Assembly: GCA_021846985.1 (NCBI GenBank)
Contig: JAJZVX010000004.1
Coordinates: 124,001-188,000, forward strand
Origin: Acidobacteriota bacterium
Lineage (GTDB): Bacteria > Acidobacteriota > Terriglobia > Terriglobales > Acidobacteriaceae
Direction: 5' to 3'
Length of the DNA: 64,000 nt
A program made the translations under genes and the position numbers. The first letter of the stretch is position 1. Each line of letters opens with the position of its first letter. Under the pieces are notes generated by a model, which worked only from the letters and a program-made list of their open reading frames with translations, was not told the DNA's origin and searched no databases. Below, piece by piece: positions 54,394 through 63,771 of the stretch.

Positions 54394-54521
54394 CTTGCTT
54401 TGCCTTCCCTGAAAAGAAAAAACGAACGGCCGTCCCGGAGCCCATGCGCCCTCTGAAATGAGTTTCGATCTGTCGTTCTGATTCGCGCTGTAACCGCTGA
54501 CCCGAATTCCGTCTGCCCCTG

Positions 54522-54530
54522 TGCTAAACT
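54522..54530 (+). promoter_or_regulatory. Extended -10 promoter of the ACP operon
   Basis: TG-C-TAAACT matches an extended -10 element (TGnTAnnnT). It would start RNA near 54537, upstream of the GGAG site and ATG of the acyl carrier protein gene. Confidence 0.45.
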
Positions 54531-54565
54531 GAATTCCACACGAGACTTTGGAGATGATTTCCGCT

Positions 54566-54805
54566 ATGGACGAACAACAGATTTATGCCCGCCTGGCAGA
54601 AATCTTTGAAGACGTCTTCGATGACGATTCCATCCAGGTCACGCCGGATCTCTCGGCCAAGGATGTCGATGGCTGGGATAGCCTTTCCCATATCCGGCTG
54701 ATTCTTACCGTTGAAAAAGCATTTAAGATCAAGTTCTCGACTTCGGAGATTGGCAAGCTCGAAAACGTTGGCGACTTGGCGGCGCTCATCAAGGCCCGCA
54801 TTTAG
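54566..54805 (+). CDS. Acyl carrier protein
   Basis: About 80 residues, the size of a free-standing ACP. The phosphopantetheine Ser is S39 in DGWDSLSHIRL, and acidic helix II (LTVEKAFKIKF) follows, the partner-binding face. ATG 54566 is preceded by GGAG at 12 bases; ATG 54554 is an alternative. It is the first gene of an operon with an FkbH-like protein, an SGNH protein and an MBOAT, and probably carries the acyl group used by them rather than serving fatty-acid synthesis. Confidence 0.92.
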   Translation: MDEQQIYARLAEIFEDVFDDDSIQVTPDLSAKDVDGWDSLSHIRLILTVEKAFKIKFSTSEIGKLENVGDLAALIKARI

Positions 54806-55092
54806 TTTTTTCTCGCGGCCTGGGGTTCTTCTATGTGCTTCTCCCGGCAATTGGATGACTGACAATAGCAGGTTTTCTCAAACGGTCCAGAGTCGTTCCA
54901 ACCGCAACTGCAGAAGCCGTGCGGCATCATCTGGAAGAGTGTCTTGCCCTGTTCTCAAAAGGGTTTGCGGACTCCGAACCTGCATGCAAGGTTGCGCCCG
55001 AGGCTGCCGGCTTTCGCGGCGCATCGACGCTTGGTAAACCGCCGCGCATATCGAGGAACGCTCGCGCCGCCGGCAAGGATGCGAATTCGCCC

Positions 55093-57024
55093 ATGAACGC
55101 GCTTTACTCCGAACTGCAGTGGCTGCCCCGCCCGCCGCGTGACTTCCCCGCGAGACTGAAGGCATTGGCGCACGCCTCTGACCCGCTGGGCCGGGAGTTC
55201 CAGTCGCTCGCTCTGCCCGCCCTCGACCTCAATCAGCTTACCCGGCTCGCCAAAGCCATCGACAGGGAACGCGAGGCCGGCAAATCTCTCGCGCCGCTCG
55301 CGCCCTTTCGCCTGGCCGTGCTCAGCAACTCCACCATCGACATGATTGTTCCCGCCCTGGTGGCCAGTGCCGCGCGTCATGGCGTCGCTCTTGAGGTCAT
55401 CCAGCCCTCTTACGACCAGGTTGCCCAGGAAGCGCTTACTCCGGATTCTAGGATCAACAGCGCCAAACCCGATGCTGTCCTCTTCGCCCTCGACTACCGC
55501 GCCCTGCCGCTCAAACTAGTCCCTGGCGATGCCGAAACCTCTACTCGTGTCGTGGACGCCGCCCTCGACTACCTGCAATCCCTGTGCAGCGGCATCAAGG
55601 CCCATTCCACTGCCGTCTGCATTCTGCAGAACTTCGTCCCGCCTCCCGAAACACTCTTCGGCAGCCTCGACCGCGCGCTGCCTGGAACACTCCGCCATCA
55701 TCTCGACGCCATCAATCGAGAGCTTGCTTCACTTACGTTCCAATCGGGCCATGTCCTGCTCGACATTGCCGGCCTGGCCGAAACCGTCGGCCTCGCCAAC
55801 TGGCATAACCCGCAACTCTGGAACATGGCCAAGTTCGCCTTCTCCGGCGAACTCATTCCCCTCTACGCCGATCACGTGGCTCGCACCATCGCTGCTATCC
55901 GCGGCAAAAGCGCCAAGGCTCTCATCCTCGATCTCGACAACACCGTGTGGGGCGGCGTCATCGGCGACGACGGCCTCGAAGGCATCCACATCGCCCAGGG
56001 TGACGCTCGCGGCGAAGCTCACCTTGCCGTGCAGCGGCTCGCGCTCGACCTGCGCCAGCGCGGCATCGTCCTCGCCGTCTGCTCCAAAAATACCGACGAG
56101 ATCGCCCGCCAGCCTTTCGAAAAACAGCCTGAGATGCTGCTCCGGCTCGACCACATCGCCGTCTTCCAGGCCAACTGGAACGACAAGGCCAGCAATATCC
56201 AGGCCATCGCCGAGGCTCTCTCCCTCGGCCTCGATGCCATGGTCTTCCTCGACGATAATCCGGTCGAGCGCGGCCTCGTCCGCCAGCTACTGCCTCAAGT
56301 CCGTGTCCCCGAGCTGCCCGAGGATCCCGCCGGCTACGCGCGCACCCTGGCTGCCGCGGGCTACTTCGAAGCCACCGCCTTCGCCGCAGAAGACCTCCAG
56401 CGCGCCGGCTTCTATCAGGACAATGCCCGCCGCGCCACCCTGCAAAAACAGATGGGAGGTGTCGATGCCTACCTCGCCTCGCTCGACATGACCATCACCT
56501 TCCAGCCCTTCGACGCCACCGGCCGCGCGCGCATCGTACAGCTCATCAACAAGTCCAACCAGTACAACCTCACCACCCGCCGCTACACCGGCCCGGAAAT
56601 CCTCGAAGCGGAAAACGATCCCCACGTCTTCACCCTCCAGGTCCGCCTTGCCGACATCTTCGGCGACAACGGCATGATCAGCGTCGTCATCTGCCGTCCC
56701 GCAGCGGAGGGCGTTTGGGACATCGACACTTGGCTAATGAGCTGCCGTGTCCTCGGACGCAAGGTAGAACACATGGTTCTGGCTGAAATCCTGCGCCATG
56801 CGCGCGCCGCCGGCATCTGCAAGCTTACGGGAACCTACAAGCCCACCGAGCGCAACCAGCTCGTTGTCGATCACTATGCCCGTCTCGGATTCGTCAAGGT
56901 GGCCGAAGAAACGTCAGGCCTTACGCGCTGGGAGATGAACGTTCACAGCGCTTCTCCCGAGCAAGCTCCCATGAAGATTGTCTCGCAGGGTTTTGCTGCG
57001 GCCGGGGAGACGCTGCACGCATGA
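55093..57024 (+). CDS. FkbH-like HAD-IIIC protein with C-terminal GNAT domain
   Basis: A 643-residue protein. The N-terminal about 260 residues have an SGNH-like fold (FRLAVLSNSTIDMIVPAL). A HAD-IIIC domain has ILDLDNTVWGGVIGDDG (D280, D282 catalytic), CSKN (C330, which in FkbH proteins takes the glyceryl thioester) and FLDDNPVERGLV. The C-terminal about 150 residues look like a GNAT acyltransferase. FkbH enzymes load D-glycerate from 1,3-bisphosphoglycerate onto an ACP, and an ACP gene is directly upstream. ATG 55093 is chosen; the frame is open to 54919. It overlaps the next gene by 4 bases. Confidence 0.9.
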   Translation: MNALYSELQWLPRPPRDFPARLKALAHASDPLGREFQSLALPALDLNQLTRLAKAIDREREAGKSLAPLAPFRLAVLSNSTIDMIVPALVASAARHGVALEVIQPSYDQVAQEALTPDSRINSAKPDAVLFALDYRALPLKLVPGDAETSTRVVDAALDYLQSLCSGIKAHSTAVCILQNFVPPPETLFGSLDRALPGTLRHHLDAINRELASLTFQSGHVLLDIAGLAETVGLANWHNPQLWNMAKFAFSGELIPLYADHVARTIAAIRGKSAKALILDLDNTVWGGVIGDDGLEGIHIAQGDARGEAHLAVQRLALDLRQRGIVLAVCSKNTDEIARQPFEKQPEMLLRLDHIAVFQANWNDKASNIQAIAEALSLGLDAMVFLDDNPVERGLVRQLLPQVRVPELPEDPAGYARTLAAAGYFEATAFAAEDLQRAGFYQDNARRATLQKQMGGVDAYLASLDMTITFQPFDATGRARIVQLINKSNQYNLTTRRYTGPEILEAENDPHVFTLQVRLADIFGDNGMISVVICRPAAEGVWDIDTWLMSCRVLGRKVEHMVLAEILRHARAAGICKLTGTYKPTERNQLVVDHYARLGFVKVAEETSGLTRWEMNVHSASPEQAPMKIVSQGFAAAGETLHA

Positions 57025-58247
57025 CGCAGCCCGCCGGGTCCACCCCTCCTGAACCGGAGAAATCGAAACTCCCGCCGCGGGACTGGCTGCTTCTGCCGCT
57101 GCTCGGCCTGCTGACCGTCTGCCTCGTCGCCGCCTTGACGGAATTCCTCGCCCGCCGCGCCTTCTCCGACTCCGTGGGCCATCGTCCCGCCTGCAGCGTC
57201 CGCGACGACAACCCCCAAGGCGCCCGCGCAACTCCCAACTCCATCTGCTGGGAAAAACCTCCTGAAGGCTCGTTGACCCGCTACGACTTCAACCGCTGCG
57301 GCGACCGCGCCGGCATGGAGTGCGGCGTCAAGCCTCCCGGCGTCTACCGCATCGTCGTCACCGGAACCTCGGTGGCCGAGGGGCGCTATGTTCCCCGCGA
57401 ACAAACCGTCGCCGTCCTGCTGCCCACCGCTCTCTCCCGCCTCGCCGGCCGCCCCGTTGATCTCTACAACGCCAGCACCATGCAGGGATTCCTCGACAGC
57501 ACCCCCCTGCGCCTCGACGATCTTCTCGCCAACAAGCCCGACCTGATTCTCTGGCTGGTCACGCCTCTTGACGTCTGGAACTCTTCGTTTGTCTCTTACG
57601 ACGCGCATCCTCCCGCGCTGCCCGCGAGCGCCGGCAAGGCGCTCTCGCTCCAGCGCGCCTGGTACCTGCTCCGTAAGGCCTACGCCGCGGGCTCCGTGCA
57701 GGAGGTCGTCCGCGATCACTTCGACCGCACCCGCACCGCCTTCGCCCTGCGCTATCTCCTTTTCGAGAGCCAGAGCCAGTACGTCAAGTCCTACCTGATG
57801 GGCCCCGACAGCGAATCCGGCTACCTGAAGTCCGATCTGAGCCCCGGCTGGCGCCAGCGCCTGCAACACTTCGACCAGGATGTCGCCCTTTTGCGTCAGC
57901 GTGCCGCCGCCTCCGGTGTCCAGCTTGCCGTGACCCTGATTCCCTATCGCGCTCAGGCCGCCATGATCTCCATGGGCCGCTGGCCCGCCGGCTACAACCC
58001 TTATCGGCTCGACAACGAAATGCGCGCCATCGTCACCCGCAACGGCGCCATCTATCTCGACATCCTGCCCGGCTTCCGCGCCATCCCCAACCCCGAGCGC
58101 GACTACTTCCCCGTCGACGGCCACCCCAATGCCCGCGGTGAATCCATCCTCGCCCGCCTCCTCGCTGACCAGCTTTTCGCCCAGCGCGTGCCAGCTCCCA
58201 AACCACCCGGCCGCCAACCCATCCTGCTGAAGCAGGACCGCAAATAA
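57021..58247 (+). CDS. Membrane-anchored SGNH/GDSL-like protein
   Basis: A 408-residue protein with one N-terminal membrane helix (about 22-41) and the rest periplasmic. The catalytic Ser is S117 in VVTGTSVAEG (block I), with Asn-containing YNASTMQGF later and D366/H368 in FPVDGHPNARG (block V). This is the plan of DltD, AlgX/AlgJ and other SGNH proteins that work with MBOAT acyltransferases. It overlaps the FkbH-like gene (ATGA) and is 2 bases before the MBOAT gene, so the set is one operon. Confidence 0.88.
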   Translation: MTQPAGSTPPEPEKSKLPPRDWLLLPLLGLLTVCLVAALTEFLARRAFSDSVGHRPACSVRDDNPQGARATPNSICWEKPPEGSLTRYDFNRCGDRAGMECGVKPPGVYRIVVTGTSVAEGRYVPREQTVAVLLPTALSRLAGRPVDLYNASTMQGFLDSTPLRLDDLLANKPDLILWLVTPLDVWNSSFVSYDAHPPALPASAGKALSLQRAWYLLRKAYAAGSVQEVVRDHFDRTRTAFALRYLLFESQSQYVKSYLMGPDSESGYLKSDLSPGWRQRLQHFDQDVALLRQRAAASGVQLAVTLIPYRAQAAMISMGRWPAGYNPYRLDNEMRAIVTRNGAIYLDILPGFRAIPNPERDYFPVDGHPNARGESILARLLADQLFAQRVPAPKPPGRQPILLKQDRK

Positions 58248-58249
58248 CC

Positions 58250-59686
58250 ATGGATACGGCTTCCTTCCAGTTCGTGCTCTTCGGCCTCGCCGTAGCGGTG
58301 GTCTCGAACTTCAGCCGCGCGCGTCTCTGGCGTTCGGCAGTGCTGTTCGCTGCCAGCCTGCTCTTCCTCGGCCTTGCCGCGCATAACCCCTGGGCCTTTC
58401 TTCCCCTGGCTGGCTTCCTCCTTCTCGGCTACGCCGCCATCGTGCTGCTGGAGCGCGGCTGGGTGCGCTCCTCCGCCTGGTTCATCGTGGCCGTCCTCTT
58501 TGTCTACATCTGGCTCAAAAAGTACACCTTCCTCCCCGAAACCATCTTCCTGCGCTCGCCCTATTTCACCCTCGGCCTCTCCTACATCTTCTTCCGCGTC
58601 CTGCATGTCGTCATCGAAACTGGCGACCGCACCCGCAGGCGGCACATTGGCCTCGGCGCTTACCTCCTCTATACCCTCAACTTCACCACCCTGGTCTCCG
58701 GACCCATCCAGCCCTACGACGAGTTCGCCCGCGACCAGTTCGCCGTCCAGCCCATCCCTCTCGATGCTCGCGTCGTTGGCCTGCAACTCGAACGCATCGT
58801 CCGCGGATTCTTCAAGGTCAACGTCCTGGCCATGATCTTCGACATGGTCCGCATTGACGCCCTCGCCCAGCTCTCCTACGCTCTGCCTCTGCCGCTCAAG
58901 CTTTACGCGGCCTTCCGGCTCGTCCTCATGTATCCGCTCTTCCTCTACTGCAACTTCTCCGGCTACATCGATATCGTGATCGCCCTCGCCCGGCTGATGC
59001 GCGTCCGCCTGCCGGAGAACTTCAACCGGCCCTTCTCTGCCTCCTCGGCCCTCGACTTCTGGAACCAGTGGCACATCACCCTCTCCAACTGGCTCAAAAC
59101 CTACGTCTACAATCCGCTGCTCATCACCCTGATGCGCCGCATCTCCTCGGTCGCTCTCGAACCCCTGCTCGGCGTCTTCGCCTTCTTTGTCACCTTCTTC
59201 CTCATCGGCGTCTGGCACGGCCGCACGTCGGAGTTCATCATGTTCGGCCTGCTCACCGGTGGCGGCATGTCCCTCAACAAGCTCTGGCAGCTTGGCCTCG
59301 CGCGCGCGCTCGGCCGTAAGGGTTACAGAACCCTCGCCCGCCATCCCCTCTACCAGGCCTTCGGCCGCGGCCTCAACTTCGTCTGGTTCTCGTTCACGCT
59401 CTTCTGGTTCTGGGCTTCCTGGCAACAGATCGGCAAGGCCTTCGCCGGCCTGGCGCTCGCGCCCTGGCTCGCCGTCTGGCTGGCCGCGTGGCTCTTTGCC
59501 GCGGTCGTCTTCAGCCTGTGGGAGTGGATTCGTCCCGCGCTCTTGTCGGTCACGGCCGCCGGCTCGCCCCTCTTCACCAGCCGCTATGCGCGCGTGGTCT
59601 ATGCCTCGGCTATGGGCCTGGCGGCCTTTGTTATGACCTTCCTGCTCAACCAGCCTGCGCCCGGCATCGTCTATCGCGCCTTTTAA
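58250..59686 (+). CDS. MBOAT family O-acyltransferase
   Basis: A 478-residue membrane acyltransferase of the DltB/AlgI type. About 11 hydrophobic segments; the conserved catalytic His is H323 in VWHGRTSEF, with a second conserved His H275 in FWNQWHITLS and ENFNRPFSA before it. MBOATs move an acyl group across the membrane to a surface polymer or lipid. Its partners are an ACP, an FkbH-like protein and an SGNH protein, which suggests an ACP-bound donor. It converges with the VOC gene 15 bases away. Confidence 0.94.
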   Translation: MDTASFQFVLFGLAVAVVSNFSRARLWRSAVLFAASLLFLGLAAHNPWAFLPLAGFLLLGYAAIVLLERGWVRSSAWFIVAVLFVYIWLKKYTFLPETIFLRSPYFTLGLSYIFFRVLHVVIETGDRTRRRHIGLGAYLLYTLNFTTLVSGPIQPYDEFARDQFAVQPIPLDARVVGLQLERIVRGFFKVNVLAMIFDMVRIDALAQLSYALPLPLKLYAAFRLVLMYPLFLYCNFSGYIDIVIALARLMRVRLPENFNRPFSASSALDFWNQWHITLSNWLKTYVYNPLLITLMRRISSVALEPLLGVFAFFVTFFLIGVWHGRTSEFIMFGLLTGGGMSLNKLWQLGLARALGRKGYRTLARHPLYQAFGRGLNFVWFSFTLFWFWASWQQIGKAFAGLALAPWLAVWLAAWLFAAVVFSLWEWIRPALLSVTAAGSPLFTSRYARVVYASAMGLAAFVMTFLLNQPAPGIVYRAF

Positions 59687-59701
59687 CGAACCGCCGCCCT
59701 C

Positions 59702-60106
59702 TCAGGCCTCTACCAGTTCCACCAGCAGGTTGGCTTCCGTCATCAGCCACGCGATCCGGCGCATGGCAAAGGCCACCGCCGGCACTGGCCCGCTGATCAG
59801 AAACGACCCATTCTCCACCAGGTGCCCGATGGCGGCCTCCATCTCGCGCGCTTCATAGCACAGGTGATACGTTCCCCCGCCCTTCTTCAGAATGCGGTCC
59901 ACCGGCGAGTTCGGCCCCAGCGGCGCCACCAACTCCAGCGTCGCATCCCCTGCCCCACGGCTCAGAAAACACACCGAAACGTTCTGGATGGGGTCGTCAA
60001 ACGGTCCCGACGTGACCTCGTACCCGAAGAGCTTCTGGTACACCGGAATCGCGGCCGTCAGATCCTTCACCGCGATCCCCACGTGATGAAAACGGAACCC
60101 CTCCAT
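59702..60106 (-). CDS. VOC-family (glyoxalase-like) protein
   Basis: A 134-residue protein with two beta-alpha-beta3 modules. Metal-ligand candidates are the His pair in FHHVGIAVKDL and the Glu in LELVAPLG of the first half, and the His of TYHLCYEA with the last Glu of ELVEA in the second. Closest in plan to methylmalonyl-CoA epimerase or glyoxalase-like enzymes, often a helper in acyl or sugar metabolism. GGAAAG lies 5 bases before the ATG at 60106. It follows araD on the same strand; its function with the MBOAT operon is not known. Confidence 0.86.
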   Translation of the reverse strand: MEGFRFHHVGIAVKDLTAAIPVYQKLFGYEVTSGPFDDPIQNVSVCFLSRGAGDATLELVAPLGPNSPVDRILKKGGGTYHLCYEAREMEAAIGHLVENGSFLISGPVPAVAFAMRRIAWLMTEANLLVELVEA

Positions 60107-60170
60107 GCGGCTTTCCTTCCCTCGCGCCGCGGCGGCGTCTCTTCCCGCCACCACCGCCCGCCATCTCCTT

Positions 60171-60863
60171 TTACCGCTGTCCGTAGGTCGCGTTTGGCCC
60201 ATGCTTGCGCTCGTAGTGGCGCCGCAACAAGGCCGGCGACACCTCGCCCAGCCCCGGGTTGATCTGCCGGCTGCGATACGCCATCCGCGCCACGTACTCC
60301 AGTACCACCGCGTTGTGCGCCGCCTCGGCCGCCGTACGGCCCCACGCAAAGGGCGCATGGCCCGCCACCAGCACCGCCGGCGTCGCCATCGGGTCCAGCC
60401 CCCGGAAGCGTTCCACAATCACACGGCCCGTATTCAGCTCGTAATCGCCTGCGATCTGCTCGTCGTTCAGCGGCGGCGTCACCGGCACTCCGCCGTTAAA
60501 GTAGTCCGCATGCGTCGTGCCGTAACACGGAATCGCCGTCCCTGCCTGCGCCCACGCCGTAGCAAACTCGGAATGCGTGTGCACCACCCCGCCGATCCCC
60601 GTGAACTCCCGGTAAAGCTCCAGATGCGTATCCAGATCCGACGAGGGCTTCAGTCTTCCTTCCACAATCCTGCCGTCGAGATCCGTAATCACCAGGTCCG
60701 AAGCCTGCATCGCCTCGTACGGCACCCCGCTCGGCTTGATCGCCACCAACCCTTCCCCGCGATCCATCCCGCTGGCGTTGCCGAAAGTGTAAAGAATCAG
60801 TCCCCGCCTCTGCAGTTCCAGGTTCGCTTCCAGAACCGCCTCTCGTAATTCTGCAAGTAGCAT
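60171..60863 (-). CDS. araD: L-ribulose-5-phosphate 4-epimerase (AraD-type)
   Basis: A 230-residue class II aldolase/epimerase. Zinc ligands are in VVHTHSEFATA (HTH) and GHAPFAWG; NASGMDRGEG and IKPSGVPYEAM form the phosphate and substrate site, and TTHADYFNG is AraD-typical. ATG 60863 with GGAAAGG upstream is preferred to the ATG at 60887. It links pentose metabolism (L-arabinose) to xylulose 5-phosphate. Related UlaF/SgbE proteins share these motifs, so the exact substrate is not fixed. Confidence 0.9.
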   Translation of the reverse strand: MLLAELREAVLEANLELQRRGLILYTFGNASGMDRGEGLVAIKPSGVPYEAMQASDLVITDLDGRIVEGRLKPSSDLDTHLELYREFTGIGGVVHTHSEFATAWAQAGTAIPCYGTTHADYFNGGVPVTPPLNDEQIAGDYELNTGRVIVERFRGLDPMATPAVLVAGHAPFAWGRTAAEAAHNAVVLEYVARMAYRSRQINPGLGEVSPALLRRHYERKHGPNATYGQR

Positions 60864-60933
60864 CTTCGCCTTTCCATCCGCCGCCAAACCACTTCCATTC
60901 TATGCAAGCTGGGACGGCCTACCGTCGCCGCTC

Positions 60934-62229
60934 CTACGAGGCGACGGCTTTCTCTTCCCCAGCCCGCGCATGTATCGACAGCCCTTGGATCAAATACGCC
61001 ACCTGCACTGCCAGCGCGCCAAATGCCGTAAAGAGATTCATCTTCAACACGCCCTCCGAGCTGTTCAACGGCAACAAAATGACGCAAACCGCCTGTACCA
61101 CCGTCAGCACAACCACCTGCAGCGTACCGCTCCACCAGAATACCCATTTCCTCGCCGAGGCAATAGCCCACATCGAGTTCAGAAAGTAACCGACCGCCGC
61201 GCTGTATACCACCAGTTGCACCTGGTATGTTAGGTTGCGATATTTCGAGCCGAGAATGAACAGATAAATCTCCGGAAAAAGCCAGGCCGAAGCGGCGATT
61301 GCGATCCCCGCGGTGGCCGTCGCGCTCAAAGCGTAGACCAGGCGCCTGTAAAACTGCGCCCGCGGCGTCTTGGCAAAGAACGGCATCACCAGCACGGTGT
61401 TGGATGTCCCCAGCAACAGGAAGATCTGCCCGATCCTGCTGGCCGCTGCCACCTCGGCTATCTGGCTCATGTGGCCGAAGATGGTGATCAGAAAAAGAGA
61501 AATCTGCCCCTGCAGGGCGGTGTAGATATACATGGGAACCAGCGGCGCAAGGTAGCGAATCATCTCCCGGGCCTGCTCCCTCGGAAATCTCCGCGGCAGC
61601 GTGATCCACGGCCGCGCCATAACCCTGTAGGCCACGCCCGTGGCCACATACATCGCCGTGTTCACCCAGATCACGGTGACCGCGGAGATGATATGCAGGT
61701 AGTAAAGAACAAAGACGCCCGCTAACCTGCACAGCGCCGAGCCCACCTGGGGCGTGTAGAAAGCGACAAGCCGCGTGTGCAGCAGGAGCGGAGCTTCATA
61801 GTAGGCTGTCCAAGCCTGAAATTGAAGAGTTACCAAAACCGCGATTGCAAGCAGGATGATCTCCGTCCCGCCGTGTGATTCAAACCGCGTGTTACGCAGC
61901 AGGATGACCGCTGCAAAAGCAATGAAGGTAACCACCAGCACCAGACCGCGCCGGATCGCGCTCGCCGCATAAATGTACCTTCCAAGCACCTCCTTTTCCC
62001 GATGCCGCGTGCCCGTCAGCCCGATAATTGCCCCGCTGAACCCCACCTCCGTCAGCACCGTAATCATGGACTGCGCGCCCAGCGCCAAGGCGTACATGGC
62101 GAATTCCGGCTTGGACAGCAGGCGAAGCAGCACCAGTCCCGCCGCCGCATTGAGCGCCTGCACGCTCCCCTGCCCGCCGACAAAGGCCGATACCCGCTTC
62201 CCGATGCGTTTAATGGAAGCCAGATTCAT
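60934..62229 (-). CDS. Wzx-type polysaccharide flippase (MATE/MOP superfamily)
   Basis: A 431-residue protein with about 12 hydrophobic segments and no soluble domain, the Wzx/RfbX plan. The N-terminus has a basic start (IKRIGKRVSAFVGGQGSVQAL) followed by LVLLRLLSKPEFAMYALALG, the family-typical helix pair. It would flip undecaprenyl-linked sugar repeats to the periplasm. It is in a minus-strand polysaccharide group with a GT-A enzyme, an acetyltransferase and a probable GT4 enzyme. Confidence 0.88.
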   Translation of the reverse strand: MNLASIKRIGKRVSAFVGGQGSVQALNAAAGLVLLRLLSKPEFAMYALALGAQSMITVLTEVGFSGAIIGLTGTRHREKEVLGRYIYAASAIRRGLVLVVTFIAFAAVILLRNTRFESHGGTEIILLAIAVLVTLQFQAWTAYYEAPLLLHTRLVAFYTPQVGSALCRLAGVFVLYYLHIISAVTVIWVNTAMYVATGVAYRVMARPWITLPRRFPREQAREMIRYLAPLVPMYIYTALQGQISLFLITIFGHMSQIAEVAAASRIGQIFLLLGTSNTVLVMPFFAKTPRAQFYRRLVYALSATATAGIAIAASAWLFPEIYLFILGSKYRNLTYQVQLVVYSAAVGYFLNSMWAIASARKWVFWWSGTLQVVVLTVVQAVCVILLPLNSSEGVLKMNLFTAFGALAVQVAYLIQGLSIHARAGEEKAVAS

Positions 62230-62289
62230 GCGCTCAGCGCCCTGCTGCTTCCGGATCTCGAGATATGACCATGCGCTCTTTGCCTCTTT

Positions 62290-63066
62290 CTATCCTCTTC
62301 CCCGAAGCCGTCTCAACTTCACTCTCAGCTCGTGGGCAAGCCGGCCCGGCGTTGAAATCTCGCTCGTCGCGCTATAAAAATACGACGTGTTTTCCACCTC
62401 AAAAGGCGTCTTCTTATTTGCAACCACAAATTCCGCCGGGCTGTTGCTTACTTCGTTTTCCCACCCCCCTCGCTGGTTCGCGCCGCGCCGCAGCAACTCC
62501 TCGTAGGAAAGCCGGCACAGAAGTTCCCGGCGGATAATCGAAACGGCATTCCCAAAATACTTCTTCGGGTGATAAAGCCCCAGTTCCTCGCGATAAGGCC
62601 GATCGGGAAGAAAATCCGGCCCGTGAAACGACGGATCGAGATGGAGCAGGTTAAACCCCATGATCTTGGGATCCTCCTCCATCACGCGGATCGCCAGATC
62701 GATCCACTGCGCGCACTCCTGCTGCGAACCAGTGACGCTTACATCGTCGTCAAGATGCAGTATGTAAGGCGACACTGCCAGTTGTACCGCGCCCACATAA
62801 CCAAAATTGCAATGTGCCGGATGAGCCACGCTGCAATACTCCACCCGCGTAAACTTCTCCAGCAGATGCGTCGAAGCCAGCAGTCGCAACGCGCCCAAAT
62901 CGGGACTGCGATCGTCCAGGAAGATCTTCTCCGCAAAAGGCAGATCCAGCAGATCCCCCCACGACGACAGCGCCCGCAAAACCATCGCCTTGCGCGCGCC
63001 CGGACGCCTCTTCAGATAAGAGCATGTTGCAAAAGCAACGGGCTGAAGAAAATTTGTCTTCCCCAT
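62290..63066 (-). CDS. Glycosyltransferase, GT-A fold
   Basis: A 258-residue enzyme. ATCSYLKRRPGA and FLDDRSPD are the nucleotide-binding region, and LHLDDDVSV is the metal-binding DxD motif of GT-A enzymes. The remaining part has SIIRRELLCRLS and NPAEF-like regions; no membrane segment. The acceptor and donor sugars are unknown. GGATGGGGG precedes the ATG. It lies 60 bases upstream of the flippase in the same direction and is probably co-transcribed. Confidence 0.8.
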   Translation of the reverse strand: MGKTNFLQPVAFATCSYLKRRPGARKAMVLRALSSWGDLLDLPFAEKIFLDDRSPDLGALRLLASTHLLEKFTRVEYCSVAHPAHCNFGYVGAVQLAVSPYILHLDDDVSVTGSQQECAQWIDLAIRVMEEDPKIMGFNLLHLDPSFHGPDFLPDRPYREELGLYHPKKYFGNAVSIIRRELLCRLSYEELLRRGANQRGGWENEVSNSPAEFVVANKKTPFEVENTSYFYSATSEISTPGRLAHELRVKLRRLRGRG

Positions 63067-63153
63067 CCCCCATCCTTTCCGCAGGCGGCTTCTGCCTTGC
63101 GCGCCGCTTGCTATCCAGCTTTCCTCATGCCGTCGAAATTCCCTGCCGCGGTC

Positions 63154-63771
63154 TCAACGTCCTTCCTGCTTCTCTCCCGCGGCGCCTATCCCGGCTCCCG
63201 GCACGGCATCTTCCTTCATCCGCCGCTCGCCAATCACCTTTGCCGGCGAGCCCACCGCAATCACGCCCGGCGGAATATCCTTGAAAACCGAGCTCCGCGC
63301 TCCGATCACCGCGCCATAACCCACCGTCACGCCCGGCCCCACATAGACATCGGCCGCCACCCATGCCTCCGGCCCGATCGCAATCTTCTTCGCCAGCAGG
63401 TCAAACCGCGGACTCGTGTGGTCGTGGTAGCCGGTGCATAAATACGACCGCTGCGACACCACCGCGCAATCCCCTATCTCGATCTCGCCATAGGTATAGA
63501 GATGAACCTCATCGCCAATATGGCTGTAGTCCCCGATTGTCAGCTTCCATGGATAGGCAGTCTTCACGGACGGCCGTATGATGGCTCCCCGCCCGATCTT
63601 CGCCCCGAAAAGCCGCAGCAGCCACCTGCGCCATCCGTAGCAGACCTGCGGCGACAGCGCAAAAAGCGTCGCTTGCGTCAGCCACCAAAGCTGCACATAA
63701 ACCCTCGATCGCCCCCGAAATCCCGGAGGCACCCGAAACTGATCGAGTTGCTGATACTTTCGCGCATCCAT
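63154..63771 (-). CDS. WcaF-like polysaccharide O-acetyltransferase
   Basis: A 205-residue left-handed beta-helix acetyltransferase of the WcaF (colanic acid) type. Hexapeptide repeats run from about residue 55 (KIGRGAIIRPSV, IGDYSHIGDEVHL) to about 180 (VGPGVTVGYGAVIGARS), with the catalytic His in TGYHDHTS. The C-terminus GSPAKVIGERR is family typical. An N-terminal helical stretch precedes the helix. It acetylates an exopolysaccharide sugar using acetyl-CoA (family knowledge). Confidence 0.87.
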   Translation of the reverse strand: MDARKYQQLDQFRVPPGFRGRSRVYVQLWWLTQATLFALSPQVCYGWRRWLLRLFGAKIGRGAIIRPSVKTAYPWKLTIGDYSHIGDEVHLYTYGEIEIGDCAVVSQRSYLCTGYHDHTSPRFDLLAKKIAIGPEAWVAADVYVGPGVTVGYGAVIGARSSVFKDIPPGVIAVGSPAKVIGERRMKEDAVPGAGIGAAGEKQEGR

